64,000 nucleotides of DNA. Source: Acetobacter aceti. GTDB taxonomy: Bacteria > Pseudomonadota > Alphaproteobacteria > Acetobacterales > Acetobacteraceae. Under the pieces are notes generated by a model. It did no database searches. It was not told where the DNA came from and worked only from the letters and a program-made list of their open reading frames with translations. Numbering within the stretch: the stretch's first letter is position 1; the number at the start of each line of letters is the position of its first letter. Below are positions 53,588 to 63,087 of this stretch, one piece after another. The DNA lies in contig NZ_CP014692.1 of the NCBI RefSeq assembly GCF_002005445.1, positions 62,001 through 126,000 of the forward strand. The letters run 5' to 3'. Both the position numbers and the translations under genes were made by a program.

Positions 53588-54718
53588 ATGATCAGTGATG
53601 CGGACAATCTTCTGACGTTAATTCTCAGCCCGATAGCGGGAGGTCTCTCTCAGGGCACGGACCCGCGACTCAACGTGTCTCCGGCCTCTCCTTATTTTCA
53701 GCTCCGGGATGCCCGTTCTGACGCCCGTGCGGCGGAGAGGCGTGGCGAATATGAGGACAGTGAAAATTCTGAAGCGCTCCGGCACTGGGGGCGGGTGAAG
53801 GATTTTGCCGTTCAGATCCTGCACACTGTCGGGAAGGATGTGGAAGTTGCAGCGTGGCTGACTGAAGCGATGGTCCGTCTTGCTGGTCTCGATGGTCTGG
53901 CTGTAAGTATTGAAGCGACATATGGACTTTTTACGGCTTTCTGGCCGGATTTCTATCCTTCGACGGATGAGGACGGCGTAGAAGCCCGTTTCTCCGCCCT
54001 CGCCGGTCTGAACGGGATCAGTTCAGATGGCACCCTGATCCAGGCATTGCGGAAACTGGAGCTGTATCGTCGGGCGGACGGCACGCCATTTCTTTTCTGG
54101 CAGTACGAGCAGTCCGAGGAAGTGGAGGGAATCGGTGACACCGTCCGCAAAAAGCAGCGTCTTGATGCTGGGGTGGTGCCGTTTCCGGAACTGGAGAGCG
54201 ATGCGGCCCGTTTCGGACAGGTGTCGCTGGCGGAGGTATATCGCAGCAGTCAACGGGCATTGAAGCACTGGAAGGCGCTTGATGCGATCATGACGGAGCG
54301 TCTGGGTGTGGATGCGCCTCCCACAGCCCGTGTGACGGCTCTGCTGGAAAAACTGTCCAGAATTGCTGCCCGCTATGTAACGGCAGCTTCGGAAAAGGGT
54401 GCATCAGAATCGACAGGGGAAACGGCAATGACAGAGGAGATTGTGGAAGCAGGGATTGCGTCTGAAACCCGCTCCATGAACGTCAGAACCTCAGAACAGG
54501 CAGAGCCAACACGGGAGGAGATGCTCCAGAACCTGATTACTGTTGCGAAGTATTTTGAAAAACACGAGCCGCAATCTCCGCTCGCGGAGACATTGTATGA
54601 GGCGGTACGCCGCGCGCGACTTTCCTGGAACGATCTGCTGTCAGAGCTGGTGGATGATCCGGCTGCAAGAACCGCAATTCTCTCGCGTCTCGGGATTACT
54701 GTCGCTCCGCCCGCATAG
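53588..54718 (+). CDS. tssA: Type VI secretion protein TssA
   Basis: A 376-residue protein with the ImpA_N domain (LLTLILSPIAGGLSQGTDPR, then EAMVRLAGLDGLAVSIEATYGLFTAFWPDFYPSTDEDGVEARFSALAGLNG). The C-terminal 70 residues (REEMLQNLITVAKYFEKHEPQSPLAETLYEAVRRARLSWNDLLSELV) are the short-form TssA end. TssA primes the baseplate and sheath and caps the growing tail. It starts this T6SS cluster just right of an IS fragment. The ATG has only a weak ribosome-binding site. The next gene begins 83 bp later, in the same direction. Confidence 0.92.
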   Translation: MISDADNLLTLILSPIAGGLSQGTDPRLNVSPASPYFQLRDARSDARAAERRGEYEDSENSEALRHWGRVKDFAVQILHTVGKDVEVAAWLTEAMVRLAGLDGLAVSIEATYGLFTAFWPDFYPSTDEDGVEARFSALAGLNGISSDGTLIQALRKLELYRRADGTPFLFWQYEQSEEVEGIGDTVRKKQRLDAGVVPFPELESDAARFGQVSLAEVYRSSQRALKHWKALDAIMTERLGVDAPPTARVTALLEKLSRIAARYVTAASEKGASESTGETAMTEEIVEAGIASETRSMNVRTSEQAEPTREEMLQNLITVAKYFEKHEPQSPLAETLYEAVRRARLSWNDLLSELVDDPAARTAILSRLGITVAPPA

Positions 54719-54801
54719 GCGGAAAAATAAAGCCTTGTATAGGACTTGAGACAGGTTGCCTTTTCTTGTCAAAAGAACAGGCAACGAGAAAAGAGAAACG
54801 C

Positions 54802-57456
54802 ATGAGGCCGATTGATCTGTCCAGTCTTGTCCGGCGACTGAGCGACCTGTCCCGTCGACAGCTTGAAGGCGCCGCAGGAATGGCGCTGTCTCGCACGCAG
54901 TATGACGTGGAGGCGGAGCACTGGTTTCTGTTTCTGTTGCGGGAAAAACAGAGCGATCTGGCCTGCATCCTGGAGGGACTGGAGATTGATCCGGTCGTGC
55001 TGGACGTACGGCTGGAAAAGGCCATCAATGGCCTGAAAACAGGCAATGGCCGCACGCCGTCCCTGTCGCCGGAGATCGTGCGTCTGATGAAAACCGCGTG
55101 GCTGGCGGCTTCAGTCGAGCGCGGGGCTGTGACGATCCGGTCAGTGGATCTTCTGGTCGCACTGGCTACAGACACGGACAGCGGCTCCGGACTGCGCAAA
55201 ACTCTGGCCCCGCTGATCGAGGCTCTGGCGCGATGCAGTGAGGCGGACCTGCTGGGCTACTGTCAGAACAGCGCGGAGGCGACCTCTCCGGCCTCCGCAC
55301 AGCGTGTGGAGGAAGCAACTGAAGCAGACGATGCACCGCGCGACAGACGCTTCGGGGCAGCCCTTACCCGGTATGCGCAGGATCTGGTGACGCTGGCGGA
55401 AGCCGGAAAGATTGATCCTATTCTTGGGCGCGATACGGAAATCCGGCAGGTTGCCGATATTCTCCTGCGCCGCAGACAGAATAATCCGATCCTGGTGGGT
55501 GAGGCCGGTGTTGGAAAAACGGCTGTCGTGGAAGGGCTGGCGTTACGGCTGGCTGCTGGCGATGTGCCGCCGGCCTTGAAAAATGCACGGATTTTCACGC
55601 TTGATCTGGGGCTGTTGCAGGCAGGAGCCGGTGTGAAAGGCGAGTTTGAAAACCGCCTCAAGGATGTCATCGCCGACGTTGATTCGGCTCCGGTTCCTGT
55701 CATCCTTTTCATCGATGAGGCCCATACCCTGATTGGAGCGGGTGGTGGTGGCGGATCGGCGGATGCGGCCAATCTGCTCAAGCCGGTTCTGGCGCGCGGG
55801 AGCCTGCGGGTGATCGCGGCGACAACGTGGGCGGAGTACAAGAAGTATTTTGAAAAAGACGCGGCTCTGACAAGGCGGTTTCAGCCGGTCAATGTGGCCG
55901 AGCCGGATGTTCCGACGGCGACGGCCATGCTGCGGGGGCTGACTGAGACGCTGCGCAAACATCATGGTGTGCTGATCATGGAAGACGCGGTGGAGGCCGC
56001 CGTCAGCCTGTCCGCGCGGTATGTCGCGGGACGACAGCTTCCGGACAAGGCGGTCAGTCTGCTGGATACGGCCTGTGCCCGCGTTGCGATGAGTCAGAAT
56101 GCGGTTCCGGCTCCGCTGGAGGATGCGGAGCGGCGGCTGGTTGTTCTGGACACGGAAATAAAGGCTCTTGAGCAGGAGGCGGTTTTCGGAAATGCGGAGC
56201 ACAGGATCCGCCTTGAAGCGCTGACGGCAGAGCGTGTGTCTGTGGAAAACCGGAAAGCTGCGCTGGAAGACAGGGCAGGGCAGGAGCAGGCGCTGGTTGC
56301 TGAGCTGGAAGATCTCTGGGGGCGAATGTCGGATGCGGATGACGCCGCGAAATCTGTGCTTGCAGAGGAATACCGGGGTGTTTTTGGTCGGTTGAAAGAG
56401 ATCCAGGGCGAGCAGCCGATGATCTTCCCGATGGTGGATCAGGCGGCTGTTGCGGCTGTGGTGTCCGACTGGACCGGGATTCCTCTTGGACGGATGAAGT
56501 CGGATCAACTTGAGATTGTGCTGAATCTTGAGGGGATCATGCAACAGCGCATCATCGGGCAGGATCATGCCCTGCGGGCTATCCAGCAGGCCGTGCAGAC
56601 CTCGCGGGCCGGACTGAATGATCCGCGCAAGCCGGTCGGTGTCTTTCTGATGGTGGGCACGTCTGGCGTCGGCAAGACGGAAACTGCCTTGGCTCTGGCG
56701 GATCTGCTGTATGGGGGAGAGCAGAGCCTGACGGTCATCAACATGTCCGAATTCAAGGAAGAGCATAAAGTCAGTCTGCTGATGGGCAGTCCTCCCGGCT
56801 ATGTCGGGTATGGGGAGGGTGGCATCCTTACGGAGGCCGTGCGTCGGAAACCCTACTCGGTGCTGCTTCTGGACGAGATGGAAAAAGCGCATCCAGGTGT
56901 TCAGGAAGTCTTTTTTCAGGTGTTCGACAAAGGTCACATGAAGGACGGGGAGGGGCGGGATATTGATTTCCGTAACACGTTGATCGTGATGACCTCGAAC
57001 GCCGGAACGGATCTGATCGCCAGCCTGTATGCGGACCCGGACACAGCGCCGCCGCAGGAAACGATCGACAGGCTTGTTTATGAAGATCTTTTGAAATCAT
57101 TCAAACCGGCTTTTCTGGGGCGCACAAAAGTTGTGACCTATATGCCGTTGGGAAAGGAAATACTTCTGAAGATTATCGATCTTCAGCTTGAGCGTGTTCG
57201 GGAGCGTGTGAAGAAGCAGTTCGGGGTCAATCTGAGCATCGCTGAATCGGTCCGCACGATGCTTGTGGAACGCTGCGAAGAAGGAAGCGCGGGAGCGCGG
57301 GCGCTGGAAGGAGTGATCTCCAATACTCTGCTTCCGGAGGTATCAAAGGTGCTTTTAAAAGGAATGATTTTGGAAAATAAAAAAAATATTCCAAAAAACA
57401 AAGAACTTCTCATTGACTTGGATGGGGTTTCTTTGCTTGTAACAACGAAGCATTAA
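54802..57456 (+). CDS. tssH: T6SS sheath-recycling ATPase ClpV (TssH)
   Basis: An 884-residue AAA+ protein of the ClpB/ClpV type. The N-domain (LVRRLSDLSRRQLEGAAGMALSRTQYDVEAEHWFLFLL) is of the ClpV kind. Two nucleotide-binding domains carry Walker A motifs GEAGVGKT and GTSGVGKT and Walker B VILFIDEAH and VLLLDEMEKAHPG. ClpV disassembles contracted TssB/TssC sheaths for reuse. The frame opens at a TTG (54766), but the ATG at 54802 after GAGAAACGC starts the domain normally. The last 40 residues are AT-rich at DNA level. It is followed by hcp after 25 bp. Confidence 0.95.
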   Translation: MRPIDLSSLVRRLSDLSRRQLEGAAGMALSRTQYDVEAEHWFLFLLREKQSDLACILEGLEIDPVVLDVRLEKAINGLKTGNGRTPSLSPEIVRLMKTAWLAASVERGAVTIRSVDLLVALATDTDSGSGLRKTLAPLIEALARCSEADLLGYCQNSAEATSPASAQRVEEATEADDAPRDRRFGAALTRYAQDLVTLAEAGKIDPILGRDTEIRQVADILLRRRQNNPILVGEAGVGKTAVVEGLALRLAAGDVPPALKNARIFTLDLGLLQAGAGVKGEFENRLKDVIADVDSAPVPVILFIDEAHTLIGAGGGGGSADAANLLKPVLARGSLRVIAATTWAEYKKYFEKDAALTRRFQPVNVAEPDVPTATAMLRGLTETLRKHHGVLIMEDAVEAAVSLSARYVAGRQLPDKAVSLLDTACARVAMSQNAVPAPLEDAERRLVVLDTEIKALEQEAVFGNAEHRIRLEALTAERVSVENRKAALEDRAGQEQALVAELEDLWGRMSDADDAAKSVLAEEYRGVFGRLKEIQGEQPMIFPMVDQAAVAAVVSDWTGIPLGRMKSDQLEIVLNLEGIMQQRIIGQDHALRAIQQAVQTSRAGLNDPRKPVGVFLMVGTSGVGKTETALALADLLYGGEQSLTVINMSEFKEEHKVSLLMGSPPGYVGYGEGGILTEAVRRKPYSVLLLDEMEKAHPGVQEVFFQVFDKGHMKDGEGRDIDFRNTLIVMTSNAGTDLIASLYADPDTAPPQETIDRLVYEDLLKSFKPAFLGRTKVVTYMPLGKEILLKIIDLQLERVRERVKKQFGVNLSIAESVRTMLVERCEEGSAGARALEGVISNTLLPEVSKVLLKGMILENKKNIPKNKELLIDLDGVSLLVTTKH

Positions 57457-57481
57457 CTAATTTAAGTAGGAGACTATCAAC

Positions 57482-57961
57482 GTGGCAATTTATCTGAAGA
57501 TGGATGGCGTAACCGGCTCTGTAACCGAGACAAAGCATACGGGTTGGGTTGAGTTGACAGGTTTCCAGTGGGGAGTGGGCCGTGGCCTTTCCAGCCGTGT
57601 CGGTTCCGCTGCTGATCGTGAATCCACGGCGCCGAGTGTTGGTGAAGTGATTGTCACGAAAAACAATGATGCTTCGACAGGAGATCTGATGAGCGAGGCC
57701 CTGTCCGGCCACGGCGAGAAGACGGTGAAGATCGACTTCGTCCGTACGAACAAGGATCAGCAGATCACCTATCTGTCTCTGGAGCTCGACCACGTCATTA
57801 TCAGCTCCTATTCCCACTCTTCCAGTGGTGAACGTCCGGTTGAGACGCTGGCCCTGAACTTCAACAAGGTGACCGTGACGACCTCCCAGATGGATGCGGA
57901 CGGTTCTGCGGGCGGCAACAAGATCACCACCTACGATCTGGCGACCGCAACAGCTTCCTGA
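57482..57961 (+). CDS. hcp: Hcp, T6SS tail-tube protein
   Basis: A 159-residue tube protein. The pattern IYLKMDGVTGSVTETKHTGWVELTGFQWGVGRG at the N-terminus and VDFVRTNKDQ-like, LELDHVIISSYSHSSSGERPVETLALNFNKV, is typical of Hcp, which stacks as hexamers inside the sheath and carries effectors. The start is GTG with TAGGAG ten bases upstream. A strong terminator lies 38 bp after the stop, so hcp mRNA can be made in excess of the downstream baseplate and sheath genes, matching the large amounts of Hcp needed. Confidence 0.95.
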   Translation: MAIYLKMDGVTGSVTETKHTGWVELTGFQWGVGRGLSSRVGSAADRESTAPSVGEVIVTKNNDASTGDLMSEALSGHGEKTVKIDFVRTNKDQQITYLSLELDHVIISSYSHSSSGERPVETLALNFNKVTVTTSQMDADGSAGGNKITTYDLATATAS

Positions 57962-57998
57962 TCCCGTTTAAAACGGGTCGGAATATCCATTATGGTGT

Positions 57999-58035
57999 GG
58001 CCGGACAGAATAATTACATTCTGTCCGGCCTTTTT
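57999..58035 (+). terminator. Strong Rho-independent terminator after hcp
   Basis: GGCCGGACAGAAT (57999-58011) and ATTCTGTCCGGCC (58018-58030) form a perfect 13-bp stem with the loop AATTAC, followed by five T. A smaller palindrome, CCCGTTT-A-AAACGGG (57963-57977), lies between it and the hcp stop. Downstream genes must have partial readthrough or their own promoter. Confidence 0.93.
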
Positions 58036-58154
58036 ATACGCGGATGTCACTGAATCTGTTCCTGCCATGGCCAGTATTTGGCTGTTGTGCAGGGTGAGCG
58101 TAAGGTGCAAGAGTTCCTGTTCTGATTCAGGCATATTATCCGGGGAGAGTCGGC

Positions 58155-58661
58155 ATGAGCGGCAGTATACACGAAAAGCTGAAGCGGGTCCGTAAGCCAC
58201 GTGTCCACATCACGTACGATGTGGAAACGGAAGGGGCCGAGGTCGTGCGGGAGCTGCCGTTCGTCGTGGGTGTGATGGGGGATTTCTCCGGCGATCCCCG
58301 CCGGCCACTCCGACCGTTGGCGGAACGCAAGTTCGTCCAGATTGATCGCGATAATTTCGATGAAGTCATGGCGCGGCTTGCGCCCGGACTCGAACTGGCT
58401 GTTCCCAATACTCTGGCCGGAGACGGGTCGGAGATGGTTGTTGGACTGAAGTTTGATTCCATGGAGGACTTCGAGCCCGCCAGGGTTATCGATCAGGTTC
58501 CCGCTCTGAAAGCGCTTCTGGAGACGCGAAACAAGCTTCGTGATCTGATGAGCAAGGCTGACCGGTCTGAGGAACTCGAGGAGCTTCTGGAGAATATCCT
58601 GAAGCACGATACGGAAATGACCCGTGTTGCAGAAGAACTTTCCACAAAGAAAGAGGACTGA
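58155..58661 (+). CDS. tssB: T6SS sheath small subunit TssB
   Basis: A 168-residue protein: [45 protein letters not shown] is the family's start, with [19 protein letters not shown] and a C-terminal helix that interlocks with TssC ([21 protein letters not shown]). It forms the contractile sheath with TssC in the cytoplasm. The start ATG follows GGGGAGAGTCGGC. TssB is 3 bp before tssC, so they are translated together. The rhizobial name is ImpB. Confidence 0.95.
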   Translation: MSGSIHEKLKRVRKPRVHITYDVETEGAEVVRELPFVVGVMGDFSGDPRRPLRPLAERKFVQIDRDNFDEVMARLAPGLELAVPNTLAGDGSEMVVGLKFDSMEDFEPARVIDQVPALKALLETRNKLRDLMSKADRSEELEELLENILKHDTEMTRVAEELSTKKED

Positions 58662-58664
58662 ACG

Positions 58665-60161
58665 ATGTCGGGATCCGGTACAAAATCCTCCGCTCCAACG
58701 TCTGCCAGTGCGGAAACTGCCTCCTCGTCCGTTCTGAATCAGGTGATCTCTGCGACCCGGCAGACGGAACCGGATCGCGCCGAGGATCTGGTCCGGGCTC
58801 TGGTGGAACAGGCGTCCGCAGGGGTGGTGAAGTTCGACCGCAATCTCAACCAGACCATTGAGCGTGCGATTACCCAGATTGATCAGAAACTGTCCGAGCA
58901 GCTCAACGCGATCATCCATCATGAGCGTTTTCTGAAGCTCGAGGGAAGCTGGCGTGGTCTGCAGTATCTGGTGAGCAACACCGAGACCAGTGCGAACCTC
59001 AAGCTGCGGATGCTCAATGTATCCAAGCGTGAACTGAACCGTGATCTCACCCGCGCGACCGAATTTGATCAGTCCGTGCTGTTCCGCAAGATTTACGAAA
59101 GTGAATTCGGTACGCCGGGCGGTGAGCCGTACGGAGCGCTGGTGGGTGATTATGAATGGTCCAATCACCCGGACGATATTGAGACGCTGCGGCAGATTTC
59201 CTCTGTAGGCGCTGCTGCCTTCGCACCATTCGTCTCGGGCGTCAGCCCGGACATGTTCGGTTTTGACGACTGGTCAGAACTCAGCAAACCTCGTGATCTG
59301 GACAAGATTTTTGAGGGTGTGGAATATCAGAAATGGCGCGGGTTCCGTGACAGTGAGGACAGCCGTTTCGTCAGCCTCGTCATGCCGCGCGTGATGGCGC
59401 GTCTGCCATACGGCAACGCGACGCAGCCAGTCAGGGAATTTGACTATGAGGAAGCGCCGCTGGATCGGGATGGTCGTCCGTCAGCCATGCAGCATGATAA
59501 TTATTGCTGGATGAACGCGGCTTTTGTCATGGGCGCACGTCTGACGGATGCTTTTGCACGCACCGGTTTCTGCACCACTATCCGTGGTGCAGAGGGCGGT
59601 GGCAAGGTGGACAACCTGCCGACCTACACCTTCATGTCTGACGATGGTGATGCGGATACGAAATGTCCGACGGAAATCGGCATTACGGACCGTCGTGAAT
59701 TCGAGCTTTCAAAGCTCGGTTTTCTTCCTTTGTGTCATTACAAGAATCATGACTACGCGGTGTTCTTCGGGGCGCAGACAGCACACAAGCCAAAGGACTA
59801 TGATCGTCCCGAGGCGACAGCGAACGCGAAGATTTCTGCCCGCCTTCCCTATATCATGGCAACGGGACGATTCGCGCATTACCTCAAGGTGATGGCGCGC
59901 GATAAGGTTGGTTCTTTTGCTGAAGCAGAAGATTGCGAAAGCTGGCTGAACCGCTGGATCGGAAATTACGTCAACACCAAAGAAAATCCGGGAGCCGAGA
60001 ACAAGGCGCGTTACCCGCTTCGTGACGCCCGGATTGAGGTTCGTGAAATTCCGGGAAGCCCGGGGGCATATAACGCCGTCGCTTATCTGCGCCCATGGCT
60101 GCAGATGGAAGAACTGACCACGAGCATGCGTCTGGTGGCCCGCGTTCCGAAGAAAAGCTGA
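58665..60161 (+). CDS. tssC: T6SS sheath large subunit TssC (ImpC/TssC41-type)
   Basis: A 498-residue sheath protein. Characteristic stretches are EGSWRGLQYLVSNTETSANLKLRMLNVSKRELNRDLTRATEFDQSVLFRKIYESEFGTPGGEPYGALVGDYEW, GVEYQKWRGFRDSEDSRFVSLVMPRVMARLPYG and the terminal SPGAYNAVAYLRPWLQMEELTTSMRLVARVPK. It pairs with TssB into the contractile tube. The next gene, 24 bp downstream, is a diverged paralogue, as in Agrobacterium and Rhizobium imp operons. Confidence 0.95.
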   Translation: MSGSGTKSSAPTSASAETASSSVLNQVISATRQTEPDRAEDLVRALVEQASAGVVKFDRNLNQTIERAITQIDQKLSEQLNAIIHHERFLKLEGSWRGLQYLVSNTETSANLKLRMLNVSKRELNRDLTRATEFDQSVLFRKIYESEFGTPGGEPYGALVGDYEWSNHPDDIETLRQISSVGAAAFAPFVSGVSPDMFGFDDWSELSKPRDLDKIFEGVEYQKWRGFRDSEDSRFVSLVMPRVMARLPYGNATQPVREFDYEEAPLDRDGRPSAMQHDNYCWMNAAFVMGARLTDAFARTGFCTTIRGAEGGGKVDNLPTYTFMSDDGDADTKCPTEIGITDRREFELSKLGFLPLCHYKNHDYAVFFGAQTAHKPKDYDRPEATANAKISARLPYIMATGRFAHYLKVMARDKVGSFAEAEDCESWLNRWIGNYVNTKENPGAENKARYPLRDARIEVREIPGSPGAYNAVAYLRPWLQMEELTTSMRLVARVPKKS

Positions 60162-60185
60162 TATCTCTTTCGGATTGATATAGGA

Positions 60186-61694
60186 ATGTCGTCCTCTTCT
60201 GCCCTGCGTGAAACGGTCCTTTCCGGCCGTTTCACTGTTCAGGCCACGGAAGTGGACGCGTTCGCATCCTTTCTGTCTTCATCCGATCTCTCTGCCCTGA
60301 TGGGCTGGTTTGGTGTGGAAACACTGAAAGAGATTTCCAGAGATCCCGACTGTATCAGGGATAGGCTCGATCAGGACATCGCCCTGATTGACCGGATGCT
60401 GTCCAGGCAGATGGATAACATCCTGCATCAACCGGCTTTTCAGAAACTCGAAGGTTCCTGGCGCGGTCTGCACTGGCTGGTGGGTGGACTGTCTCCGGAA
60501 GCGAGAGTTTTCGTCCGCGTTCTTTCAGTCAGGTGGGCTGAAATCTGCCGGGATTTTCAGAAATCTTCAGATTTTGATACAAGCGCCCTGTTTCATCTGA
60601 TTTACGAAAACGAGTTTGGTCAGGCGGGCGGAGAGCCGTTCGGACTGATGGTCGTGGACCATGAGTTCCGTCATGTGCCGGAAGCCCGCAGGCCCGGCGC
60701 GGCTCCTGCCGTAGATGACATCGCTGCTTTGACCAGCCTTGCCGGTGTCGCGGCGGCGGCGTTCTGTCCGATGGTGATCGGCGTGTCGCCTGTGCTGTTC
60801 GGTGTGGAACGCTTCAGTGATCTGGCCACGGTTGTTGATCCGGTAGCCTCACTGAAAGATGCGGACAAACGACGTTGGCAGATGTTGCGTCGCCAGACAG
60901 ATGCGCGGTTCCTGTGCGCCTGCCTGCCTCGTATTCCCGGGCGGCTGCCATGGGGACATGATCCAGCGCGGAGTGACGGATTTTTTTACCGTGAACGGGC
61001 TTCATCGGTTCAGGATCGGGTCTGGACGTCTGCGGGTTACGCATTCGCTTCAGTAGTGATCAGGGCGCAGATCAATTATGGCTGGCCCGCCGATATCCGG
61101 GGTGTACCGCCCGGAAAGGTCGGGGGCGGTCTTGTGCCCGATCTGATCAGTGAGATTTTCGATACGGACCCGCAGCATGGCTGGTACCGCTCACCACTGG
61201 ATATTCAACTGACAGAAGAGCAGGAGCGCATGATCAGCGCGGAAGGCTTCATGCCGCTGGTCAGCCTGTCATTCGGGCCTGAAGTCTGTTTCAGCGCCGT
61301 CAACAGTATTCAGCAGAGTGCTGAAACAGACGGGACGCCCGTGGCGGCCATCAACCGCCACATGTCCTCCCAGATCAATACCCTGCTCTGTGTGTCGCGT
61401 TTTGCACATTATGTGAAAATCATTGGCCGTTCCGTCATTGGCAGTCATGCGACCCCGGAGAATATCGAGCGTCGGTTGCAGTCATGGCTGCTGGAATACA
61501 CGAATGGCAGCGTGAAAGCCTCGGAAGAGAATCGCGCGCGTTATCCGCTCATGAACAGTAAGGTCACGATTACGGAAAAACCCGGTTATCCCGGGCATTT
61601 TTCCTGTGTTATGCATATCCAGCCGCGCTACCAGCTGGATCAGGTCGACCTTGCCTTCAATCTGGCGACTGAGCTTGTCGTCCCGGACGCCTGA
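60186..61694 (+). CDS. Second TssC-like protein (ImpD/TssC40-type)
   Basis: A 502-residue TssC paralogue. It shares EGSWRGLHWLVGGL, SALFHLIYENEFGQAGGEPFGLMVVDHEF, RRWQMLRRQTDARFLCACLPRIPGRLPWG and the terminal GHFSCVMHIQPRYQLDQVDLAFNLATELV with its neighbour, but is clearly diverged. The equivalent in Agrobacterium (TssC40) is part of an imp operon with two TssC genes. Whether it builds into the sheath or has a regulatory or baseplate role is not established. It has its own start ATG after a short GGA. Confidence 0.88.
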   Translation: MSSSSALRETVLSGRFTVQATEVDAFASFLSSSDLSALMGWFGVETLKEISRDPDCIRDRLDQDIALIDRMLSRQMDNILHQPAFQKLEGSWRGLHWLVGGLSPEARVFVRVLSVRWAEICRDFQKSSDFDTSALFHLIYENEFGQAGGEPFGLMVVDHEFRHVPEARRPGAAPAVDDIAALTSLAGVAAAAFCPMVIGVSPVLFGVERFSDLATVVDPVASLKDADKRRWQMLRRQTDARFLCACLPRIPGRLPWGHDPARSDGFFYRERASSVQDRVWTSAGYAFASVVIRAQINYGWPADIRGVPPGKVGGGLVPDLISEIFDTDPQHGWYRSPLDIQLTEEQERMISAEGFMPLVSLSFGPEVCFSAVNSIQQSAETDGTPVAAINRHMSSQINTLLCVSRFAHYVKIIGRSVIGSHATPENIERRLQSWLLEYTNGSVKASEENRARYPLMNSKVTITEKPGYPGHFSCVMHIQPRYQLDQVDLAFNLATELVVPDA

Positions 61695-61737
61695 ATATGT
61701 TTGGTAATGTCCTTTTATCCTGCAGGAGCTTTTATCC

Positions 61738-62556
61738 ATGACAGCTGATTCTGCCGCCGCTGTTTCTGAAGCCTTCCGCAAGGGCGAACCGGAACGGGCT
61801 GCCGAGCTCGCGGCAGCAGCCGTGCGCGCCGCGCCGACAGACAGCCGCGTGAGGTTCACGTTTTTTGAAATGTTGCTGTTCAGCGCCCAGCTGGAACGGG
61901 CCGACAGGGTGCTCGATACGTTGCAGGCGATGGATACGCAGGCGGCTGTCTATGTTGCCGAGTGTCGTCAGTTGCTGCGTGCGGAAATCATCCGGCAGCA
62001 ATACTGGTCATCCTGCCGCGAACCTGAATTTGTCGGAGAAGCAAGCAAATCCCAGTTGCTCTGCCTCCGTGCACACGCAGAACTGAGAAGCGGCGATGAA
62101 ACTCTGGCAGCGAAAACAGCTGGTGAGGCCGAGGGGTTCCGGGATACGGTCTCCGGTAAGGCCGGAGCCGAGGTGTTTGCGGATTTCCGGGATGCGGATG
62201 ATCTCTGCGATGGCTCTCTGGAGATTCTGACGACAACCGGACGCTATTTTCAGATTCCGTTCTCCAGAATTGAGCGCGCCGAGTTTCACGAGGCCAAATG
62301 CTATCGGGATCTATACTGGCGACGCTGTGAGCTCAGCGTGCAGGGTGGACCGGACGGCGTGGTCTATGTACCGGTGCTCTATGGTTGCACCGCTGAACTG
62401 ACTGTGGATTCACCGGAGCGTGGCAAGCTGCTGACAGGGCAGTTGACGGAGTGGACAGAGGGTCCGCTTGTACGCGGAATCGGCCAGAAACTGTTTCTTG
62501 CGGGCGAGGAAGGGTTGCCGGTTCTTGATGTCGGGACGCTGATGTTTGGCGCATGA
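61738..62556 (+). CDS. tagJ: T6SS accessory protein TagJ/ImpE
   Basis: A 272-residue ImpE-family protein: a helical TPR-like N-terminus (FRKGEPERAAELAAAAVRAAPTDSRVRFTFFEMLLFSAQLERADRVLDTL) and a C-terminal domain (GRYFQIPFSRIERAEFHEAKCYRDLYWRRCELSVQGGPDGVVYVPVLYG). In other bacteria TagJ binds TssB and ClpV and modulates sheath turnover. Position after the two tssC genes and before tssE matches the rhizobial imp order. Its stop overlaps the next gene by four bases. Confidence 0.9.
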   Translation: MTADSAAAVSEAFRKGEPERAAELAAAAVRAAPTDSRVRFTFFEMLLFSAQLERADRVLDTLQAMDTQAAVYVAECRQLLRAEIIRQQYWSSCREPEFVGEASKSQLLCLRAHAELRSGDETLAAKTAGEAEGFRDTVSGKAGAEVFADFRDADDLCDGSLEILTTTGRYFQIPFSRIERAEFHEAKCYRDLYWRRCELSVQGGPDGVVYVPVLYGCTAELTVDSPERGKLLTGQLTEWTEGPLVRGIGQKLFLAGEEGLPVLDVGTLMFGA

Positions 62557-63083
62557 ACAGACGTCTGCAACAACGGCAGGGGAGTGTAACGGAACGCGTC
62601 ACGGGCGGCTCGCAGCCTCTCAGGTTTTCGGTGTTTGATCGTCTGCTGGCTGTGGAAGCAGACAGAACCGGCACGCAGGATGCGCGCGCCGGAATCAGAC
62701 TGATGCAGAATGCAGTGCTGCGTGATCTCACACGTCTGCTCAATTCCCGCCGTCCGTGGCATGAGCCCGCTCCGGAACAGAAGGATCTCCGCCGTTCGCC
62801 TGTGACGTATGGTATTCCGGATTTCACCTCTGGTGAGCTGAGTGAGAAGCAGAATCGGGAATATCTGCGTTCAGCGATTGAGGAAAGTATCGCCCGCTTT
62901 GAAACCCGGCTGAAGAATGTCAGTGTGGAGTTGCTGGAGGACAGGGACAGCCAGCACGGCGTCCTGAAACTTCGCATTGACGCCGTGCTGCATGTGGAAC
63001 CTCTGCGCACGGCGGTCAGATTTGATACAGTCATCAATCTGGCATCTTCCCATGCCGATGTGTTGCTGAACGAGACGCGCTGA
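62553..63083 (+). CDS. tssE: T6SS baseplate protein TssE
   Basis: A 176-residue gp25/lysozyme-like baseplate protein. The first 60 residues are a poorly conserved basic extension. The conserved part starts near AVLRDLTRLLNSRRPWHEPAP and includes YGIPDFTSGELSE, LRSAIEESIARFETRLKNVSVEL and LKLRIDAVLHVEPLRTAVRFDTVINLAS. It forms the baseplate wedge with TssF and TssG. It starts within the tagJ stop and ends four bases before tssF. Confidence 0.92.
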   Translation: MNRRLQQRQGSVTERVTGGSQPLRFSVFDRLLAVEADRTGTQDARAGIRLMQNAVLRDLTRLLNSRRPWHEPAPEQKDLRRSPVTYGIPDFTSGELSEKQNREYLRSAIEESIARFETRLKNVSVELLEDRDSQHGVLKLRIDAVLHVEPLRTAVRFDTVINLASSHADVLLNETR

Positions 63084-63087
63084 TCTT

